Origin: Gemmatimonadota bacterium
GTDB lineage: Bacteria > Gemmatimonadota > Gemmatimonadetes > Gemmatimonadales > GWC2-71-9
NCBI GenBank assembly: GCA_029262195.1
Contig: JAJCZX010000007.1
Location: 62,001-126,000 of the forward strand
Length of the DNA stretch: 64,000 bases
Reading direction: 5' to 3'
Positions within the stretch are counted from its first letter, which is position 1. Each line of letters begins with the position of its first letter. Of the stretch, positions 37,505 through 45,971 are shown piece after piece. Both the position numbers and the translations under genes were made by a program. Below the pieces are notes generated by a model. That model was not told where the DNA came from, did no database searches, and saw only the letters and a program-made list of their open reading frames with translations.

Positions 37505-40170
37505 AGACTGTTTTTTCCCGACTTATGGGACTATTCCCGAGGGCTTTTCGAGAAAGCTTTGCTATGGGAATGCTCGAGATGGTAGCGCTTGAGTACGAGA
37601 ACGCACGTGTGAAGGGCCGAGCTGCCGGGATTAAAGAAGGATTTGCAACAATTGTCGACCTGACTCGATCTGCGATTGCAGAGCGTCTCTATCCGAGTTG
37701 GGTGAGTAGAACACCGCCGCGGAACCTACAACCGGAATTTTATTCAATGATTAGTGGATGGATTAGAGATACGCGTCACGCGATGCGTTCATTGCGACGA
37801 ACACCCACATTCACCGCTATGGTGGTTGGCATGCTGGGTCTGGCAATTGGAGCGAACGCGGGCATGTTCAGCGTCGTCAACACTGTGCTGCTTGACCCAT
37901 TGCCCTACGAGAATGCGGATCGAATCATTCGTATCGCGGCGTCCGCCCCCGGCTCAGATTTTCCGGAGGAGTTCGCCGGCGGAGATGAGTTCTATGTCCA
38001 GTACCGGGAGCAGTCGGAACTGCTCGAAGACATTTCAACCTACAATTCGTTCACAGCGACGCTGCGAACAAACGACCGGGTCGAACGGATTCGGATGTCT
38101 TATCCAACCTACACGTTGTTTTCGACCCTGGGCGCACGCCCCATTCTAGGGAGATTGCCTCAGGCTGAAGACGCGGATGAAACCGCAGTGATAAGTCACC
38201 AGCTCTGGAATACCTGGTTTGGAGGGGATTCGACAATAGTTGGTCAATCGTTCGAAATGGCCGGTCAGTCGCGAACAGTGATTGGAGTTATGGGCCCGGA
38301 TTTCAGGTTTCCGACGGATGGGACTCTGCTCTGGTTGACGGACGATATCACAGCGGACGAAGTCCGGCCCGGACGCTTTGGAAGAACCCCGCTGGTAGCG
38401 AAGATCAAAGAAGGAGCCAGTTTCGAAGCTGTGACCGCTGAATTAACTGCACTGGCCAGCCGTTTGCCGGAGCGTTTCGGCGGGCCACCGCCGTATGTAC
38501 GGGTAATTGCGCAGCATCGCGCGGTTGTTAGAAGTCTTGAGGAAGAGATGCTGGGTTCCGTCTCGTCTCCCCTCTGGGTATTGCTGGGTGCTGCTGGAAT
38601 CGTCCTTGTAATCGCAGCGGTCAACACTGCCAATCTCTTCCTCGTCAGGTCTGAAGCGCGACAGAGAGATCTGGCTGTAAGGCGAGCAGTTGGCGCGAGC
38701 AGCCTTCAGCTCGTCCGGATTCAGATGGCAGAAGCTGTAGTTCTGGCTTTGTTCGCTGGAGTGGTGGCAACGTTTATCGCGGCGGTGACGTTGCCGATGT
38801 TGTTGAGAGCCGCCCCTCAGGGTATACCGCGGCTCGACTTGGTGGGTGTAAACGCCTCGACGATGCTTTTCACCCTGGCGATAGCTCTGGTATCTGCCTT
38901 TGCGTGTGGCGCAGTTCCCGCTTTACGCGGCGCCCGCCCAGATCTTGGCAGGTTGCGCGAAGGTGGTCGCGGGGCGACGGGTAAACGGCACTGGTTGCGG
39001 GATGGCCTTGTAGTTGGTCAGACTGCGCTGGCGCTGGTGCTGCTTATTGGTTCGGGGTTGCTCATCAGGAGCTTCTCCGCACTGCGTAATGTGGATCCCG
39101 GATATGAAACGGAAGACATTTTCACCTTCCAGTTTGCGCCGGATCAACCCCAGTTGACTGATGGGCCGACCTGGGCACAGTTCCATTTCGAGTTCATGGA
39201 TCGACTCCGTGCGCTGCCCGGAGTGGAGATGGTGGGTGTTGTTAACAACGTCCCGTTGGACGAAGGTACCAGCAACCAGAGATTCCGCAACGAAGAGATG
39301 GCTAACAATGAGGGAGCGGGACCAAATCTCAATTACACGTTTGCCGGTGGAGACTACTTCCGCACCATGGGCATTTCGGTGCTGCGTGGCAGGGCGTTTC
39401 AACGATCAGACCACACCTCCGACCTCGGCAACGCGGTTATCAGTGAGGCTGCCGCTAACCTTCTGTGGCCCGACCAGGATCCTGTGGGTCGTCGGTTCAC
39501 CACTGATGACGCGGGTAACTGGATGACCGTAGTTGGGGTGGTAGAGAACGTATTGCAGGATGAATTTCGGCAGGCTCCCGAGCCGGTGTTTTATCTGCCC
39601 CTGGTAGGTCCAGAGCCCGATAGCTGGCGGATGTCCTCGCCCGCCTACGTTGTAAAAACTGCCCGCGCCGAGGTCATAGCCCCTGAGGTTCGTGCTCTGG
39701 TGAGAGAGGTTGCACCTGAAGCTCCGATGTACCGTGTTTACACGATGGCGGGGTTGGCGGATCGCTCGATGGTTCAACTCTCGTTCACGATGTTGACCCT
39801 CGGCATTGTATCGTCACTTGCTCTAATCCTCGGCGCAGTGGGACTCTACGGCGTACTCAGTTATTTGGTAGCCGAACGCACCCGGGAGATCGGCGTGCGA
39901 ATGGCGCTGGGGGCGCAGGCGGGACAGGTACGTGCGATGGTCGTAAAACAAGGTGCGGTTGTTGTGGGAGTCGGAGTTGTAGTTGGAATTGTAGGGGCGT
40001 TGGTGTCTACGCGTGCTCTGGGCAGCCTGCTGTACGGAGTTCAGGCTATGGATTTGGGGACGTTTTTAGGAATGTCGGTATCGATGGTTTTGATTGGACT
40101 GTTGGCCAGTTATTTGCCGGCGAGGCGTGCGTCGAACGTAGATCCGATGGAAGTGCTGCGTGGAGAGTAG
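37501..40170 (+). CDS. ADOP-family duplicated MacB-like permease with N-terminal prefix domain
   Basis: 889 aa. A soluble prefix domain (about 1-85, RAFRESFAMGMLEMVALEYENA) precedes two consecutive MacB/FtsX units. Each has a TM, a periplasmic MacB-PCD domain and three TMs. First unit: TM about 100-130, periplasmic 135-345, TMs 355-485; its FtsX segment is VRSEARQRDLAVRRAVGAS. Second unit: TM about 500-520, periplasmic to about 755, TMs 755-885 with VAERTREIGVRMALGAQ. It ends in SNVDPMEVLRGE. No ATPase is adjacent, as is normal for these orphan permeases. Substrate unknown. Confidence 0.92.
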   Translation: MKTVFSRLMGLFPRAFRESFAMGMLEMVALEYENARVKGRAAGIKEGFATIVDLTRSAIAERLYPSWVSRTPPRNLQPEFYSMISGWIRDTRHAMRSLRRTPTFTAMVVGMLGLAIGANAGMFSVVNTVLLDPLPYENADRIIRIAASAPGSDFPEEFAGGDEFYVQYREQSELLEDISTYNSFTATLRTNDRVERIRMSYPTYTLFSTLGARPILGRLPQAEDADETAVISHQLWNTWFGGDSTIVGQSFEMAGQSRTVIGVMGPDFRFPTDGTLLWLTDDITADEVRPGRFGRTPLVAKIKEGASFEAVTAELTALASRLPERFGGPPPYVRVIAQHRAVVRSLEEEMLGSVSSPLWVLLGAAGIVLVIAAVNTANLFLVRSEARQRDLAVRRAVGASSLQLVRIQMAEAVVLALFAGVVATFIAAVTLPMLLRAAPQGIPRLDLVGVNASTMLFTLAIALVSAFACGAVPALRGARPDLGRLREGGRGATGKRHWLRDGLVVGQTALALVLLIGSGLLIRSFSALRNVDPGYETEDIFTFQFAPDQPQLTDGPTWAQFHFEFMDRLRALPGVEMVGVVNNVPLDEGTSNQRFRNEEMANNEGAGPNLNYTFAGGDYFRTMGISVLRGRAFQRSDHTSDLGNAVISEAAANLLWPDQDPVGRRFTTDDAGNWMTVVGVVENVLQDEFRQAPEPVFYLPLVGPEPDSWRMSSPAYVVKTARAEVIAPEVRALVREVAPEAPMYRVYTMAGLADRSMVQLSFTMLTLGIVSSLALILGAVGLYGVLSYLVAERTREIGVRMALGAQAGQVRAMVVKQGAVVVGVGVVVGIVGALVSTRALGSLLYGVQAMDLGTFLGMSVSMVLIGLLASYLPARRASNVDPMEVLRGE

Positions 40171-40187
40171 CAAAGAACCGAACGTAA

Positions 40188-40212
40188 GACCCCGAGGCGC
40201 GTCCTCGGGGTC
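40188..40212. terminator. Hairpin after the ADOP permease
   Basis: A perfect 10-base-pair stem: GACCCCGAGG (40188-40197), loop CGCGT, CCTCGGGGTC (40203-40212). Outer bases CGAACG and CGTTCG extend it. It lies 17 bases after the permease stop and 23 bases before the stop of the opposing DUF2214 gene, so it probably ends transcripts from both sides. There is no T-run. Confidence 0.6.
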
Positions 40213-40235
40213 AGGACGCGTTCGTGAAGGCCCCG

Positions 40236-40688
40236 CTACCATACGAAAAGCCCCCTCGCGATAGCGGTGGCCAGGGAAACGATTACCAGCAAGAGAACCA
40301 GCTGGACATCACCTATTCTCGCAATCTTTGGAGCTTTGGTCAGGTCCACCGGAATCACTCGGCGCCGCGCACGGCGCCACGTGAGAAGGGTTACGGCCGG
40401 CCAGACTTCCAATAATCCCACGATGACGAAAAGGGTGAGTTTGATGTGGAATAGTGGGTGGCTGAGGTAATACTCCGATCCTCTTTCAAGTCCGCCGAAG
40501 GCTCGCCACAATCCCGTTACAAACCACAGCAATGATGCCAGTCCCCACAGGTTGTCGGCGATGAAAACCGGTGTCAGGTCTCTGGCATGGGTAACCCCTC
40601 GGAGGAAATTTGATCGTGCGAACACCGCCACTGCCCCGATCGGAAGTGCAATGATATGAAATGTTGCTACGAGCCACTGAAGAGTCAT
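40236..40688 (-). CDS. DUF2214 family membrane protein
   Basis: 150 aa with four hydrophobic helices. ADNLWGLASLLWFVTGLWRAFGG and the following GSEYYLSHPLFHIKLTLF are the DUF2214 markers. ATG at 40688 is chosen; a TTG at 40715 would add nine residues. Function unknown. It is 55 bases downstream of nhaA on the same strand and so may be read from the B12-regulator transcript. Confidence 0.82.
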   Translation of the reverse strand: MTLQWLVATFHIIALPIGAVAVFARSNFLRGVTHARDLTPVFIADNLWGLASLLWFVTGLWRAFGGLERGSEYYLSHPLFHIKLTLFVIVGLLEVWPAVTLLTWRRARRRVIPVDLTKAPKIARIGDVQLVLLLVIVSLATAIARGLFVW

Positions 40689-40743
40689 CGGTCCTGGTCT
40701 CCCGTGTGATTGCAAAAACGCGGCGGGTGTGGAGAAAGAAGGG

Positions 40744-42021
40744 TTATAGATTTTGTGGGGTGGTGCCTGCCTCTGACGTTGCCAGGCTTTCTTCTTTCAA
40801 TACCAGTCGCAATACAACGTAACCCGTTAACCCGGCAACGAGTGAACCAATCAAAATCCCAAGTCGCTCCGTCCCCGGATAATTTGTACCGCCCTGCTCA
40901 AATGCTATTGATGCGATGAAGAGGCTCATGGTAAAACCGACTCCGCAAAGCAGTGCGGTACCAAAAACGTGGGGCCAGGTTATGCCCCGGGGCAAAGACG
41001 CTACTCCAATTCCGACTGCCAGAGCGGACATGGCCACCACTCCGACAAGATTACCAATGAGCAGCCCCAGTGAGATTCCCAGTGGCACGGGTTGGAGAAG
41101 GTCGATGAAGGACAGGCCGAGGATCGGGACCCCTGCGTTCGTGAAAGCAAAAATTGGCAATATGCCGAATGTCACCCACGGGTGCAGGTAGTGTTCCAGC
41201 CAGAGAAGGGGAGAGTCAGCTTCGAGGTCTGAACCGGTCGACTTCGTTTGAAAAGGTATGAACATCGCCAGGGCAACTCCTGCGAGAGTTGCATGTACGC
41301 CTGATTTCAACACGGCAACCCACATCACCACGCCTAGCAATGAGTAACCGAAGAGCTTTGTGACACCGATCCGATTCAAGATTGCCAATCCGACTAGAGC
41401 AACCGATGCGATAGCCAGGGCGACAAAAGACAGGTCCGCCGTGTAAAAGACCGCTATAACAATGATCGCTCCCAGGTCATCGAAAATGGCGATGCTCAAC
41501 AAGAGCGCCTTCAGGCTTGCCGGTACCCTTGGTCCGAGGAGTGAAAGTACACCCAGGGCAAAGGCGATATCGGTTGCTGAGGGGATCGCCCAGCCCTTCA
41601 TGGCGACCGGATCTCCCCAGTTCACGTAGGAGTAGATCAGGGCTGGTCCTGCCATCCCGCCGAACGCCGCGAATGCCGGCAGTATGCCTTGCCGGACAGT
41701 GGAGAGGTGCCCGACCATGACCTCCCGCTTTAGCTCGAGTCCAACCAGGAGAAAAAATACAGCCATCAAACCGTCATTGATCCACAAAAGTAACGGCTTG
41801 GCCAACTCTAACGATCCTGCCCGAATTTCCAGGGGCAACGATAGGAAACTTGAATAGGCCGATGAAAACGGGGAGTTGGCAACTAGCATCGCAGCGGCTG
41901 CAGCTGCAAAGAGCACGAGCCCACCTGCTGCTTCCAGCCGAATGAAATCCTGAAGCCATCCTATGGCGAACTTGCTCGGGGCGTTGGAATCCGTGTCCGG
42001 GTTTGCGTTCTTGCCGTTCAT
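40744..42021 (-). CDS. nhaA: Na+/H+ antiporter NhaA
   Basis: 425 aa inner-membrane antiporter exchanging cytoplasmic Na+ for external protons. The paired Asp of the ion site are in SIAIFDDLGAIIVIAVFYT (about residue 175), and the SATDIAFALGVLSLLG segment that forms the crossed-helix region is intact. The Asp/Lys-bearing later helices are present. Length is slightly above the usual 390, through an N-terminal tail of about 25 hydrophilic residues. It begins 3 bases after the stop of the MerR/B12 gene, so both are one transcript. Confidence 0.95.
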   Translation of the reverse strand: MNGKNANPDTDSNAPSKFAIGWLQDFIRLEAAGGLVLFAAAAAAMLVANSPFSSAYSSFLSLPLEIRAGSLELAKPLLLWINDGLMAVFFLLVGLELKREVMVGHLSTVRQGILPAFAAFGGMAGPALIYSYVNWGDPVAMKGWAIPSATDIAFALGVLSLLGPRVPASLKALLLSIAIFDDLGAIIVIAVFYTADLSFVALAIASVALVGLAILNRIGVTKLFGYSLLGVVMWVAVLKSGVHATLAGVALAMFIPFQTKSTGSDLEADSPLLWLEHYLHPWVTFGILPIFAFTNAGVPILGLSFIDLLQPVPLGISLGLLIGNLVGVVAMSALAVGIGVASLPRGITWPHVFGTALLCGVGFTMSLFIASIAFEQGGTNYPGTERLGILIGSLVAGLTGYVVLRLVLKEESLATSEAGTTPQNL

Positions 42022-42024
42022 GAA

Positions 42025-42954
42025 TTACATCGCCTCCCGGCATATTTGCCTTAGTTCCGGCAGCCCACCAAGAACGACGCGGACTCCCGCCAAACGTGCT
42101 TCCTCAAGTTGGCCGGATGCTCTACCCCCGACCAGCACCGAAATCGACGGGTCCAGGTGGGCTCGTAAGCGGCTGATGTCGCCGCGACGATCCTCAATTC
42201 GGTCCTCGTTCACAACGCTAATGGCAACCGCAGTCGCATCAATTTCAGCCGCAGCCTGCGCAATTTCGGTAGCGGATAAACTCGTACCAAGGTGTGTCAC
42301 CTTCCAACCTTCCAGTGCTGCAACGGTAGACACGAGGCGTGCGCCGAGCCCGTGTAATTCACTGTGGAGTGTAGCCACTAACATGTGTGGACTCGATTGG
42401 TTCGGTGTTGGTCCGGTGAGTTTGGCCAGTGTGCGATCCACCACCTCGGTTCCCATATGCTCCTGAGCCGGGGTGATTTGGCCTGACACCCATTCACTTC
42501 CGATTCCGTGAATAAGCGGTGTTACTAGCTCGTCAATGAATCTGTTGGCTCCAAGAATCATCGCCGATTTCCACAGGATCCTCTCTAGTTCGCGTGCGTC
42601 GAGCTTAACCACCTGTTCAAATGCTTCGTCCAGCCAGCTGGAAGAGGCGACCGTTCCGTTCCGGCCTGTGCTTGAGTGTTCGGCTGCGCGGTCTTCAGCT
42701 GCGAGTTCGAGCAATTGTTCCAGGGACAGGTCGGCCACGCCGCTAATCGCCCTACCGGCTTCCGTGAGCTCCCGCAGCAGGGAGAGACGTTGGATATCCC
42801 GATCCGAGTAGAGCCGTTGTCCGCTCTGAGAACGTTCCGGCTTTATCGCCTTATATCGGCGCTCCCAGGCTCGCAGCGAGGCTGTCGTCAAACCAGTTCG
42901 ATTCGCGACAACTCTAATAGGATGTCTGGGTGTGGGGTCCTTCTGTGATTCCAT
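42025..42954 (-). CDS. MerR-type regulator with B12-binding photoreceptor module (CarH/LitR-like)
   Basis: 309 aa. A MerR helix-turn-helix (about 13-65, TTASLRAWERRYKAIKPERS) is followed by a four-helix B12-capping domain (about 105-185) and a Rossmann-type cobalamin domain (188-305). The light-sensing hallmark W-x9-E-H is exact at W155/E165/H166, and the lower cobalt ligand motif ExHxxG is E199-L-H201-G-L-G204. In CarH and LitR, tetramers bound to adenosylcobalamin repress in the dark and fall apart in light. Divergent from a nine-gene lipid operon 147 bases away, and upstream of nhaA. It has no signal or membrane part. Confidence 0.92.
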   Translation of the reverse strand: MESQKDPTPRHPIRVVANRTGLTTASLRAWERRYKAIKPERSQSGQRLYSDRDIQRLSLLRELTEAGRAISGVADLSLEQLLELAAEDRAAEHSSTGRNGTVASSSWLDEAFEQVVKLDARELERILWKSAMILGANRFIDELVTPLIHGIGSEWVSGQITPAQEHMGTEVVDRTLAKLTGPTPNQSSPHMLVATLHSELHGLGARLVSTVAALEGWKVTHLGTSLSATEIAQAAAEIDATAVAISVVNEDRIEDRRGDISRLRAHLDPSISVLVGGRASGQLEEARLAGVRVVLGGLPELRQICREAM

Positions 42955-42960
42955 GCTTTC

Positions 42961-42989
42961 AAAGTAAATTGATGTATATGGTTTGTCAA
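42961..42989 (-). promoter_or_regulatory. Promoter candidate for the B12 regulator
   Basis: On the minus strand, TTGACA (42989-42984) and TACTTT (42966-42961) are 17 bases apart. The -35 is consensus and the -10 is weak. This would start the regulator-nhaA transcript a few bases before the ATG at 42954, so the leader is very short or absent; the -10 may instead be further back. Its -35 overlaps the TTTGTCAAA operator candidate. Confidence 0.45.
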
Positions 42990-43017
42990 AATATTTGTTT
43001 GTGTTTATTTGTACAAA
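42982..43017. promoter_or_regulatory. TTTGT-repeat operator candidates between divergent promoters
   Basis: Three TTTGT elements stand in a row: TTTGTCAAA (42982-42990, an odd palindrome), TTTGT (42994-42998) and the perfect 10-base palindrome TTTGTACAAA (43008-43017). The last ends 3 bases before the consensus -35 at 43021. Element starts are 12 and 14 bases apart, close to one helical turn, which suits a multimeric MerR-type binder such as CarH. Binding by the adjacent regulator is inference. Confidence 0.55.
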
Positions 43018-43020
43018 CGC

Positions 43021-43049
43021 TTGACATTAGCTGTTCAAGGGGCCATAAT
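43021..43049 (+). promoter_or_regulatory. Near-consensus sigma70-type promoter of the lipid operon
   Basis: TTGACA at 43021-43026 and CATAAT at 43044-43049 with a 17-base spacer. A transcript would start near 43056, about 45 bases before the desaturase ATG. MerR regulators that activate usually need a 19-20 base spacer, so normal 17-base spacing points to repression, as in dark CarH. Confidence 0.7.
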
Positions 43050-43101
43050 GCGTGCTCGAAACCGTACTTCTTTAGGATTTGAATGGGCGATTTGTTAGAC
43101 A

Positions 43102-43986
43102 ATGGTTGAAACAGTCAAGAAAAAACTCGGTAGACTGATTCTGTGGTTCGACGCTGGAGCTGCTGGTGGCGGCGCCGAGTTGACTGATCGGGTTGATTGG
43201 GTTCGGGTGCTCCCGTTCATTGGGATGCATCTGGCGTGCGCTGCTGTTTTCTGGGTGGGGTGGAGCTCTGCGGCATTGGCGGCGGCGTTCGGTCTGTATG
43301 CGATTCGTATGTTCGCCATTACCGGTTTTTACCACAGGTATTTTTCCCACCGCACTTTCAAGACTTCCAGGGTCGCCCAGTTTGTTTTCGCGTTGATTGG
43401 AGCCAGCTCGGTGCAGCGCGGTCCCCTGTGGTGGGCGGCCCACCATCGGAAGCACCATCGCCATTCAGATGGGGAAAACGACGTTCACTCGCCGCACCAG
43501 CATGGCTTCTGGTGGAGTCACATGGGCTGGATAACGTCACCCAGGAATTTTCCCACCGATTTCGATGAGGTGCGGGATTTATCACGATATTCAGAGCTGA
43601 GGTTCCTGGACAGATTCGATATCATAGTTCCTTTTGTTTTGGCAGTAGGGCTTTTCTTGATTGGTGGCGCGCAGTTGCTGGTTTGGGGTTTTTTCGTGAG
43701 CACCATAGCGTTGTTTCACTGCACCTGTTTCATCAACTCTCTGGCGCACCAATTCGGAACGCAACGCTATGACACCGGAGATCAAAGCCGCAACAATTTC
43801 CTGTTGGCTCTGCTAACGTTCGGCGAAGGGTGGCACAACAACCACCACAAATTCCCCGGTTCGACTCGCCAGGGGTTTTTCTGGTGGGAAATTGATCTGA
43901 CCTTCTACGGATTAAGGGCCCTTGAGGCTCTGGGTGTCATCAAGGATTTGCGCCAACCTCCGAAACGCATTCTGGGGTCGGCCTGA
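43102..43986 (+). CDS. Membrane acyl (delta-9-type) fatty acid desaturase
   Basis: 294 aa di-iron membrane desaturase. All three His boxes are present: HRYFSH (H-x4-H, about residue 78), HHRKHHRHSD (about 115) and HNNHHKFPGST (about 250). They sit between paired hydrophobic helices, as in acyl-CoA delta-9 desaturases. It introduces a cis double bond with O2, giving unsaturated chains that CFA-type methylases use. First gene of the rightward operon, behind a near-consensus promoter; only 3 bases separate it from the FAD gene. Confidence 0.93.
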   Translation: MVETVKKKLGRLILWFDAGAAGGGAELTDRVDWVRVLPFIGMHLACAAVFWVGWSSAALAAAFGLYAIRMFAITGFYHRYFSHRTFKTSRVAQFVFALIGASSVQRGPLWWAAHHRKHHRHSDGENDVHSPHQHGFWWSHMGWITSPRNFPTDFDEVRDLSRYSELRFLDRFDIIVPFVLAVGLFLIGGAQLLVWGFFVSTIALFHCTCFINSLAHQFGTQRYDTGDQSRNNFLLALLTFGEGWHNNHHKFPGSTRQGFFWWEIDLTFYGLRALEALGVIKDLRQPPKRILGSA

Positions 43987-43989
43987 ACC

Positions 43990-45219
43990 ATGCGGATCGC
44001 GATTGTCGGAAGCGGCGTCTCGGGGCTTGTTGCGGCTCACCTCCTCAACGAAAAACACGAGATTGCAGTGTTTGAAGCCAGCGAGCGAATCGGTGGGCAT
44101 GTCAACACTGTCACCCACACCGATGACCGGGATGAGTGGTCGATCGACACGGGCTTCATTGTATACAACGAAAACAACTACCCGCTATTTACGAAGATCC
44201 TGAGTCGCCTGGGTGTGGCCTCGCAGGATACAGAGATGAGTTTCAGTGTTCGGTGCGACCGGACTGGTCTGGAATACAACGGTTCGACGCTGAGGCAACT
44301 ATTCGTTCAGAAAAGAAATTTGCTGAGGCCCGGTTTTCTCCGAATGATCAAGGATGTTTTGAGGTTCAACCGTGAAGCCCCCGAGGCTGTATCCCGCGGA
44401 GCCGGAGTTTTACCACTTGGCGAATACCTCGCTGGTGCTGCCTACTCCAGCCGGCTCTCGGAGCACTATCTAATCCCCATGGGGTCGGCACTATGGTCGA
44501 TTCCCCGACAACGTGTTCTTGAAATGCCGACGGAGTTTTTTGTTCGTTTTTTTGGAAACCACGGCATGCTCACGGTCGATGACCGGCCGCGGTGGAGAGT
44601 AGTGCAGGGTGGCTCCGACAGATATGTCGAGAAACTTGTTCGCTCTTTCGCGAACAACATTCGAACGAGCACTGCCGTAAAAAGTGTGGTCCGCCATCCA
44701 GATCACGTATGCGTCAACGGCGAAGAATTCGATCATGTGGTTCTAGCCTGCCACTCTGATCAAGCTCTGGCAGTACTTGAAGATCCATCATCAGCCGAGA
44801 GGGAAGTGCTCGGGGCTCTGCCATATCAAAAAAATCATGTCGTACTTCACACTGACGAAACGGTCTTGCCTTCACGAAAGCGTGCATGGGGTGCCTGGAA
44901 CTACCACATTCGAAGGGCTGAAGATGCTCCAGTAACCGTGACGTACAACATGAACATCTTACAGCGTTTGGATTCGCCAAAAACGTTTTGCGTCACTCTG
45001 AATCCTCCGAGTTCGATCAACTCCGAGAAGGTTCTGTACGAAACCGAATACAGCCATCCGCTTTACACCATCGAAGGAATGAAAGCGCGGTCGCGCTTCA
45101 AGGAGATCAGTGGTTTAGAGCGAACTCATTACTGCGGTGCGTACTGGGGGTTCGGGTTTCACGAAGACGGCGTCAGCAGTGCCACGAGGGTTGCCGAACA
45201 ATTTGGAGTGGCATTGTGA
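43990..45219 (+). CDS. FAD-dependent amine oxidase/desaturase-like protein
   Basis: 409 aa. Dinucleotide-binding loop GSGVSGLVAAHLL (about residues 8-20) with the following acidic residue in VFEASERIGG. The C-terminal FAD-binding end reads THYCGAYWGFGFHEDGVSSA. It is the NAD(P)-binding protein that recurs next to DUF1365 and CFA synthase in bacteria. From memory, the flavin fatty-acid desaturase UfaD of the Rhodobacter furan fatty acid pathway belongs to this type. That role here is inference. The stop overlaps the DUF1365 GTG by 4 bases. Confidence 0.88.
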   Translation: MRIAIVGSGVSGLVAAHLLNEKHEIAVFEASERIGGHVNTVTHTDDRDEWSIDTGFIVYNENNYPLFTKILSRLGVASQDTEMSFSVRCDRTGLEYNGSTLRQLFVQKRNLLRPGFLRMIKDVLRFNREAPEAVSRGAGVLPLGEYLAGAAYSSRLSEHYLIPMGSALWSIPRQRVLEMPTEFFVRFFGNHGMLTVDDRPRWRVVQGGSDRYVEKLVRSFANNIRTSTAVKSVVRHPDHVCVNGEEFDHVVLACHSDQALAVLEDPSSAEREVLGALPYQKNHVVLHTDETVLPSRKRAWGAWNYHIRRAEDAPVTVTYNMNILQRLDSPKTFCVTLNPPSSINSEKVLYETEYSHPLYTIEGMKARSRFKEISGLERTHYCGAYWGFGFHEDGVSSATRVAEQFGVAL

Positions 45220-45971
45220 AGAGTTGTATTTACCGGGGCACACTGCTGCATCGACGGAAACAGCCGCGAACGCACAGTTTCCGATACAACATCTTCATGA
45301 TGTACATCGACCTGGACGAGCTGCCCCGGCTGTTTGATCGTCGCTGGCTGTGGTCAACAAAGAGTCCCGCGGTAGCCTGGTTCCGACGGCGGGATTATCT
45401 CGGCGATGCCATTATTCCCCTGGACGTAGCCGTTCGCGATGAGGTTGAACGTTTACTGGGGCAACGTCCCAAAGGACCGATTCGAGTTCTCACACATCTG
45501 CGCTATTTCGGATACGTGATGAATCCCGTCACGTTTTACTATTGCTTCGACTCCACGGGTGAAACGGTTCAGGCCATCCTGGCGGAAATTACCAATACAC
45601 CATGGAATGAACGTCACGTATACGCTCTCGGAGCAGTTGGAGATGGTGGAGCTACGGACAGTGACCACCACTTCGCAAAGGAATTCCACGTGTCGCCCTT
45701 TATGGACATGGGCCAGGAGTACCGTTGGTTGTTCAGTGATCCGGGCCAAAGTCTGGATGTTCACATGGAAAATTCAAAGAACCGTTCGAGTGTTTTTGAG
45801 GCAATCCTCGCACTCGATCGTGAGGAGATAACCGGAAAAAGCCTTGCGGGAGTACTGGTGCGTTTTCCCTTCATGACCGCCCGCGTTGCTCTGGCTATCT
45901 ACTGGCAGGCTACGCTTCTGTGGCTAAAGCGCACTCCCTTCTTTCCAAACCCTGGAAAGGGTATCGCATGA
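45216..45971 (+). CDS. DUF1365 family protein
   Basis: 251 aa from GTG 45216 (GTGA overlap with the upstream stop); an in-frame start at 44988 would overlap the FAD gene by 230 bases and is rejected. The start KSCIYRGTLLHRRKQPRTHSF, the segment IRVLTHLRYFGYVMNPVTFYYCFD and the mid NTPWNERHVYAL are DUF1365 hallmarks. The family is almost always adjacent to FAD-desaturase-like and CFA synthase genes, so it acts in membrane fatty acid modification, with no proven reaction that I know of. The C-terminal end is a hydrophobic helix. Confidence 0.9.
   Translation: MKSCIYRGTLLHRRKQPRTHSFRYNIFMMYIDLDELPRLFDRRWLWSTKSPAVAWFRRRDYLGDAIIPLDVAVRDEVERLLGQRPKGPIRVLTHLRYFGYVMNPVTFYYCFDSTGETVQAILAEITNTPWNERHVYALGAVGDGGATDSDHHFAKEFHVSPFMDMGQEYRWLFSDPGQSLDVHMENSKNRSSVFEAILALDREEITGKSLAGVLVRFPFMTARVALAIYWQATLLWLKRTPFFPNPGKGIA

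Noticed and set aside
44988-45215. Longer start for the DUF1365 gene
   Set aside because: It would overlap the FAD gene by 230 bases; the family's N-terminus begins exactly at GTG 45216.
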